A program made the position numbers and the translations under genes. The notes below the pieces were generated by a model that saw only the letters and a program-made list of their open reading frames with translations, ran no database searches and was not told the DNA's origin. Shown here piece by piece: positions 60,071 to 64,000 of a DNA stretch of 64,000 nucleotides (the stretch's first letter is position 1; each line of letters begins with the position of its first letter). Origin of the DNA: Anabaena lutea FACHB-196 (GTDB lineage: Bacteria; Cyanobacteriota; Cyanobacteriia; Cyanobacteriales; Nostocaceae); assembly GCF_014698305.1 (NCBI RefSeq), contig NZ_JACJST010000016.1:62001-126000 (forward strand). The letters run 5' to 3'.

Positions 60071-61270
60071 ATGGTACACAAAGACAAGCAGTCATTAACA
60101 AAACCTGTAGGTTGGTTATCGATAACTTTGGCAATTGCTACATCTGTAGCTACTGTTGCAGTATCTATCTACAGCTTTCCACGGTTTCATTTTACTTCTA
60201 AATCCAATTCTCCAATTCCTCCTAGCAATTCTACTCCTACAGTGACTGCTGTTGCTGCATTAGGACGTTTAGAACCTGAAGGAGAAATTATTAGATTGTC
60301 GGCACCAAATTCTGAAGGAGGAGGTGTTAGAGTTGCCAAACTTCTGATCAATAAAGGTGACAAAGTCCGACAAGGACAAGTGGTAGCAATTCTTGATAGT
60401 TACGCTCCTAATATTGCCGCCTTAGAAAAAGCCAAAGGACAAGTACAAGTTGCCCAAGCCAGTCTTAAGCAAGTAGAAGCAGGAGCAAAACAAGGTGATA
60501 TTTATGCTCAAAAAGCAACAATTGCTCGCTTAGAAGCTGAATTGCGCGGAGAATATTCTACCCAAAAAGCAACAATTGCTCGTCTAGAAGCTGAGTTGCA
60601 AAATGCAGAAACAGAGAATCAGCGATATCAAAAATTATATCAAGAGGGTGCTATTTCCGCTTCTGATACAGATACCAAACGCTTGCGAAGGGATACAGTA
60701 CAACAGCAACTCAATGAAGCCAAAGCTGCCCTCAACCGAACTGTAGAAACTCTTCAAAAACAGTTAACGGAAGGTCATGCTAGACTTAGGAGTATTGAGG
60801 AAATTCGTCCCACTGATGTGCAAGCAGCACAAGCTGATGTTGAAAGTGCAAAAGCATCAGTTAAACAAGCGCAAGCAGAGTTAGATTTAAGTTCTATCCG
60901 CTCACCCATTGATGGTCAAGTCCTGAAAATTAATGCTTGGCCAGGAGAAATAATTGGTAGTAATGGTATAGCTCAATTAGGTCGCACTGACCAGATGTAT
61001 GTAGTAGCAGAAGTCTACGAAACTGATATTAAAAAAGTGCGTTTAGGTCAGTCGGCTATCATTACTGGTGATGCTTTTACAGGAAATTTAGGGGGAACAG
61101 TTACAGATATCGGTTTGCAAGTTGGCAAACAGAATATCTTCAATAATAATCCTGGAGCAGATACGGATAACAAAATAATAGATGTCAAAATTCGCATCGA
61201 TAATCCAACAGATAACCAACGAGTTGCCGCATTAACTAATTTACAGGTGCAGGTAGTAATTAAGGTATAA
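60071..61270 (+). CDS. devB: DevB-like HlyD-family membrane fusion protein
   Basis: About 399 aa from the ATG at 60071; earlier in-frame starts (59963, 60011) add a non-membrane, repeat-adjacent N-terminus. One TM anchor 'GWLSITLAIATSVATVAVSIY'. 'ALGRLEPEGEIIRLSAPNSEGGGVRVAKLLINKGDKVRQGQVVAILD' is the lipoyl/DevB signature. A coiled-coil hairpin follows with a duplicated 'QKATIARLEAEL' unit, then a beta-barrel. DevB links the inner-membrane pump to TolC (HgdD) to export heterocyst glycolipids; here it probably exports the product of the adjacent PKS locus. Confidence 0.88.
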   Translation: MVHKDKQSLTKPVGWLSITLAIATSVATVAVSIYSFPRFHFTSKSNSPIPPSNSTPTVTAVAALGRLEPEGEIIRLSAPNSEGGGVRVAKLLINKGDKVRQGQVVAILDSYAPNIAALEKAKGQVQVAQASLKQVEAGAKQGDIYAQKATIARLEAELRGEYSTQKATIARLEAELQNAETENQRYQKLYQEGAISASDTDTKRLRRDTVQQQLNEAKAALNRTVETLQKQLTEGHARLRSIEEIRPTDVQAAQADVESAKASVKQAQAELDLSSIRSPIDGQVLKINAWPGEIIGSNGIAQLGRTDQMYVVAEVYETDIKKVRLGQSAIITGDAFTGNLGGTVTDIGLQVGKQNIFNNNPGADTDNKIIDVKIRIDNPTDNQRVAALTNLQVQVVIKV

Positions 61271-61422
61271 ACTCTGTTGGTAATTAATATTAATACCCAT
61301 GTCAAAACTGTACGGTTAAACAGTTTCAAATTTTAAATTGGAAAAGGTTAAAGTTTTTTCTATTTCCCTACGCTGTAATCAGTATTAGACAAATATAGTC
61401 TAAACTCTCAGAGGTTTTAAAC

Positions 61423-62595
61423 ATGATTCTCAATATTCCTCTCGCTTGGCTACAATTAGCCAAACAACGAGTGCGCTTTTTAGTGGCTTTAGCAGGGATT
61501 GCTTTTGTTGCTGTTTTAATGTTTATGCAAATCGGCTTTCAGGATGCTCTCTATGCTAGTGCTACACAGTTACATAAGAATCTCCAAGGCGATTTATTTA
61601 TCATTAGCGCTCAGTATAAATCTTTGACTTCTAATCAAAGCTTTTCTCGCAGTCGCTTATACCAGACATTAGCCTTTGCTGGTGTCGAATCAGTTAATCC
61701 TTTATATGTGCAGTTTGCCAAGCTCAAAAATCCACTTAATGGTCGCAAGTATCCTATATATGTGCTAGGTTTTGATCCGGTAAAATCAATCTTTAAATTA
61801 CCAGAAGTTCAGGATAATTTTAAATTATTGCAAATACCTGATCAGGTGTTTTTCGACCGTGCTTCTCGTCCAGAGTTTGGTCCAATTGCTCAATATTTCC
61901 AGCAAAAGCAACCTATGAATCTGGAAATCTTTAGTTATCAGGGCTTGGTTGGTTATAAAGTTAAAGTCAGTGGCTTATTTAGTCTTGGGCCGTCTTTTGG
62001 TGTTGATGGAAATTTGATTGTTAGTTCGTCTACTTTCATGCGAATCTTTGAAGGACGTTCAGCCGAAAAAATAGATATAGGTATAATTAACCTCAAACCT
62101 GATGCAGATCCGCAAGCAGTATTGGCAAATTTATCAGCCAAGTTACCAAAAGATGTGATGATTATCACTCGCAAAGATTTTATTGATTTTGAAAAACAAT
62201 ATTGGACTCTGAGAACACCTATTGGTTTTGTGTTTAACTTGATGGTATCTATGGGTTTTGTGGTTGGTGTCATTGTTGTTTATCAAATACTTTATAGTAA
62301 TGTATCTACGCACATTGTGGAATTCGCCACTCTCAAGGCCATGGGTTTTAAAAATAAATATCTCTTGATTGTAGTTTTTCAACAAGCTTTGATTTTAGCA
62401 GCCTTGGGTTACATTCCTGGCTTTGCTATATCTCTGGGACTTTATGATGTTGCGAAAAATGCAACTAAACTACCAGTTCAGATGGATATAAACAAAGCAT
62501 TTATAGTGTTTGTATCAGCGATTTTAATGTGTTTAATTTCCGGCTTTTTCTCTACGAATAAACTACGCCAAGTAGATCCAGCAGAAATTTTTTAA
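61423..62595 (+). CDS. devC: DevC-like ABC transporter permease
   Basis: 390 aa. MacB/FtsX-type permease: TM1 'RVRFLVALAGIAFVAVLMFMQIGFQDALY', a large periplasmic domain, then three C-terminal TM helices including 'VVGVIVVYQILYSNVSTHIVEFATLKAMGFKNKYL', a DevC hallmark. GAGG lies 8 nt before the ATG. Middle gene of the devBCA-like operon, 152 bp after devB and 11 bp before devA. Confidence 0.92.
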   Translation: MILNIPLAWLQLAKQRVRFLVALAGIAFVAVLMFMQIGFQDALYASATQLHKNLQGDLFIISAQYKSLTSNQSFSRSRLYQTLAFAGVESVNPLYVQFAKLKNPLNGRKYPIYVLGFDPVKSIFKLPEVQDNFKLLQIPDQVFFDRASRPEFGPIAQYFQQKQPMNLEIFSYQGLVGYKVKVSGLFSLGPSFGVDGNLIVSSSTFMRIFEGRSAEKIDIGIINLKPDADPQAVLANLSAKLPKDVMIITRKDFIDFEKQYWTLRTPIGFVFNLMVSMGFVVGVIVVYQILYSNVSTHIVEFATLKAMGFKNKYLLIVVFQQALILAALGYIPGFAISLGLYDVAKNATKLPVQMDINKAFIVFVSAILMCLISGFFSTNKLRQVDPAEIF

Positions 62596-62606
62596 ACCGA
62601 TTAAAA

Positions 62607-63299
62607 ATGTTGCAATCAAACTTCCTTTTAGAAATTTCCAACCTCAATCAATATTTTGGTAAAATCACATTACGCGACCAGATTTTATTTGACATTAATT
62701 TGACAATTAATTCTGGAGAAATTGTGATTATGACCGGGCCTTCTGGTTCGGGTAAAACGACTTTATTAACTTTAATTGGCGCTTTGCGTTCTGTGCAAGA
62801 GGGAAGTCTAAAATTTATTGGACAGGAATTATTTGGAGCCAGCAATAACAAGTTAGTGGAAGTGCGTCGCCAAATTGGCTATATTTTTCAAGCTCACAAT
62901 TTACTAGATTTCTTGACAGCTAGACAAAACGTACAAATGTCGCTGGAACTACAACAAAATATTTCTGAATGGGAAGCTCGTAAACAATCAGAAGCTATGC
63001 TCCAGGCTGTGAAATTGGAACATAGAGTTAATTACTACCCATCTGATCTTTCAGGAGGACAAAAACAACGTGTAGCTATTGCTCGTGCTTTAGTTAGTCA
63101 TCCCAAATTAGTCTTAGCTGATGAACCTACTGCGGCTTTAGATAGTAAATCAGGAAGAGATGTTGTTAACCTTATGCAAGCACTGGCTAAGGAGCAGAGT
63201 TGTGCGATTTTAATTGTCACTCATGATTACCGAATTCTAGATATTGCTGACCGCATTATTCATATGGAAGATGGTCGGCTCATTAAACAGGTTTCATAA
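62607..63299 (+). CDS. devA: DevA-like ABC transporter ATP-binding protein
   Basis: 230 aa. Walker A 'TGPSGSGKTTLL', Q-loop 'IGYIFQAHNLLDFL', signature 'PSDLSGGQKQRVAIARAL', Walker B 'LVLADEPTAALDSKSG' and H-loop 'IVTHDYRI' are intact. MacB/LolD class ATPase driving DevC. Closing gene of the operon; no further exporter gene follows. Confidence 0.94.
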   Translation: MLQSNFLLEISNLNQYFGKITLRDQILFDINLTINSGEIVIMTGPSGSGKTTLLTLIGALRSVQEGSLKFIGQELFGASNNKLVEVRRQIGYIFQAHNLLDFLTARQNVQMSLELQQNISEWEARKQSEAMLQAVKLEHRVNYYPSDLSGGQKQRVAIARALVSHPKLVLADEPTAALDSKSGRDVVNLMQALAKEQSCAILIVTHDYRILDIADRIIHMEDGRLIKQVS

Positions 63300-63709
63300 C
63301 TACAGCAGAATTCAGGAGTCAGGAGACGCTTCGCAGACCTCCGGTTCAGGAGTAAAACTGGCTTGGTATCTAGGTTTCAATTTTGATTCTGTACCTCATT
63401 GATCTGCAATCTGCTGTAAATATACCAATACTTCTTTCTCGGAATTAACAATCAAAAATTAACAATTAAATATTTAAAAAGGAGATCATACAAGCTTTTG
63501 AGGAATTTTTCATTGTAGGTTGATTTACACCGTTGTGTACTAGGTAAAAGCTTGATTATCTATCAAGGTATTTCTCAAGGGTAAAATTATATCTGCTTTA
63601 AGTATGAGGCGATGATTTCCTTGGTCAGGGAAAATAGGGACAATATCAGCAGTGTCCTGATGTTTGCGTATTAACAAAGCAAACTTGAATTCAGGTATTT
63701 ATGTAGGTT
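63300..63709. other. 410-bp region after the exporter operon
   Basis: Begins with a TTCAGGAGTCAGGAGACGCTT-type dispersed repeat (about 63310-63350). No intrinsic terminator with a clear T-run, and no gene, was identified. Confidence 0.45.
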
Positions 63710-63916
63710 ATGTTGATTATGGTGCAAGATTTGATGGTTTGTCTACAGGAAGCAACTTTATACTTTATATTTAAAAGGTCTTGGATTCCTAAACATCCTG
63801 ATGAATGTTTTGTAAATCCCCCCTGCGGCTGTGTTCATCCTGGACAAGAACTTAAATGTGAAGAATGTTCCCATCTGGAAGCTTGCTTGTCTGCTTGGAA
63901 GCTCAATAATGACTGA
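63710..63916 (+). CDS. hypothetical Cys-rich 68-aa protein
   Basis: Not recognised. 'KHPDECFVNPPCGCVHPGQELKCEECSHLEACLSAW' has seven Cys in about 35 residues (C-x5-C-x-C-x9-C-x2-C-x5-C pattern), suitable for a zinc or Fe-S site. A preceding segment 'LMVCLQEATLYFIFKRSWI' is helical. The second Met (63719) may be the true start. Independent of the dev-like operon as far as can be seen. Confidence 0.45.
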   Translation: MLIMVQDLMVCLQEATLYFIFKRSWIPKHPDECFVNPPCGCVHPGQELKCEECSHLEACLSAWKLNND

Positions 63917-64000
63917 ATTAAATAATTCGTAATTCGTAATTCGTAATAGTGCCTACGGTCCCGCTAGGGATACGTAATTAAGTTTTGTAATGGGGATTTA
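63917..64000. repeat. ATTCGTA STRR and GCCTACGG...CCGCTAGGG repeat
   Basis: Three AATTCGT heptamers, then AATAGTGCCTACGGTCCCGC-type text, also seen in altered form near 42126-42165. No gene in the last 84 bases. Confidence 0.6.

Overview
The window is chromosomal DNA from a filamentous, heterocyst-forming cyanobacterium of the Nostoc/Anabaena type. The evidence is the frequent HIP1 octamer GCGATCGC, short tandemly repeated repeats (TAATTGG, GTGACAG, ATTCGTA types), and cyanobacterial marker genes (Ycf66, pipX-pipY-sepF-proC). It also carries a HglE/PfaA-type glycolipid polyketide synthase locus next to a DevBCA-type exporter. No tRNA, rRNA, CRISPR array or intact transposase was seen.

Layout. 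1-4.2 kb: the end of an RND efflux adaptor and its AcrB-type pump. 4.3-15 kb: accessory and housekeeping mix. This has a small secreted SH3-like protein, toxin-antitoxin (TA) remnants, a solo TOPRIM protein, a Phd/PIN TA pair inserted at the end of coaBC, an S4-domain protein, ilvA, a PARIS-like ATPase plus TOPRIM-nuclease pair, and two further TA pairs (RelE-type and BrnTA) bracketed by direct repeats. 15-24.8 kb: a pilin-like protein, a tandem duplication of a BASS-family transporter, a three-gene dehydrogenase/SRPBCC/Gfo-Idh group, a Ser/Thr kinase and two more TA pairs. 24.9-32.5 kb: gnd, Ycf66, a copper-handling block (metallochaperone, CopA-type ATPase, small membrane protein, MerR regulator) and a Rieske oxygenase. 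32.8-41.7 kb: a Ski2-type helicase, a DUF433/DUF5615 TA pair, a PD-(D/E)XK protein, a LOTUS-like protein, orphan antitoxins, and proC, sepF, pipY and pipX.

42.3-63.3 kb is the most notable region: a PUFA-synthase-like / heterocyst-glycolipid-like biosynthetic locus. On the minus strand lie a 2427-aa PfaA/HglE-like PKS (KS-AT-ACP-ACP-KR-DH), a PfaB-like subunit with a dead KS and an intact AT, a PfaD-like enoyl reductase, a condensation-type acyltransferase and a free ACP. The last gene encodes a 625-aa protein of unknown function carrying an NRPS-type (TubC-like) docking domain. Divergently oriented are a small possible DNA-binding protein and a DevB-DevC-DevA exporter. A plausible reading is that the PKS builds a long hydroxylated acyl chain. 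The free ACP and acyltransferase would then transfer or esterify it, and the exporter would move the product out. The product is not known from the sequence.

The strongest structural observations are as follows. (1) Two unrelated TA pairs each lie between long direct copies (111 and 131 bp) of the end of the neighbouring housekeeping gene. (2) A triple TGCAACT repeat with exact 11-bp period lies upstream of the PKS. (3) A shared inverted repeat occurs in two intergenic regions of the PKS operon, one followed by a terminator-like hairpin just before the docking-domain gene. (4) Dispersed repeats have entered several coding sequences in frame.
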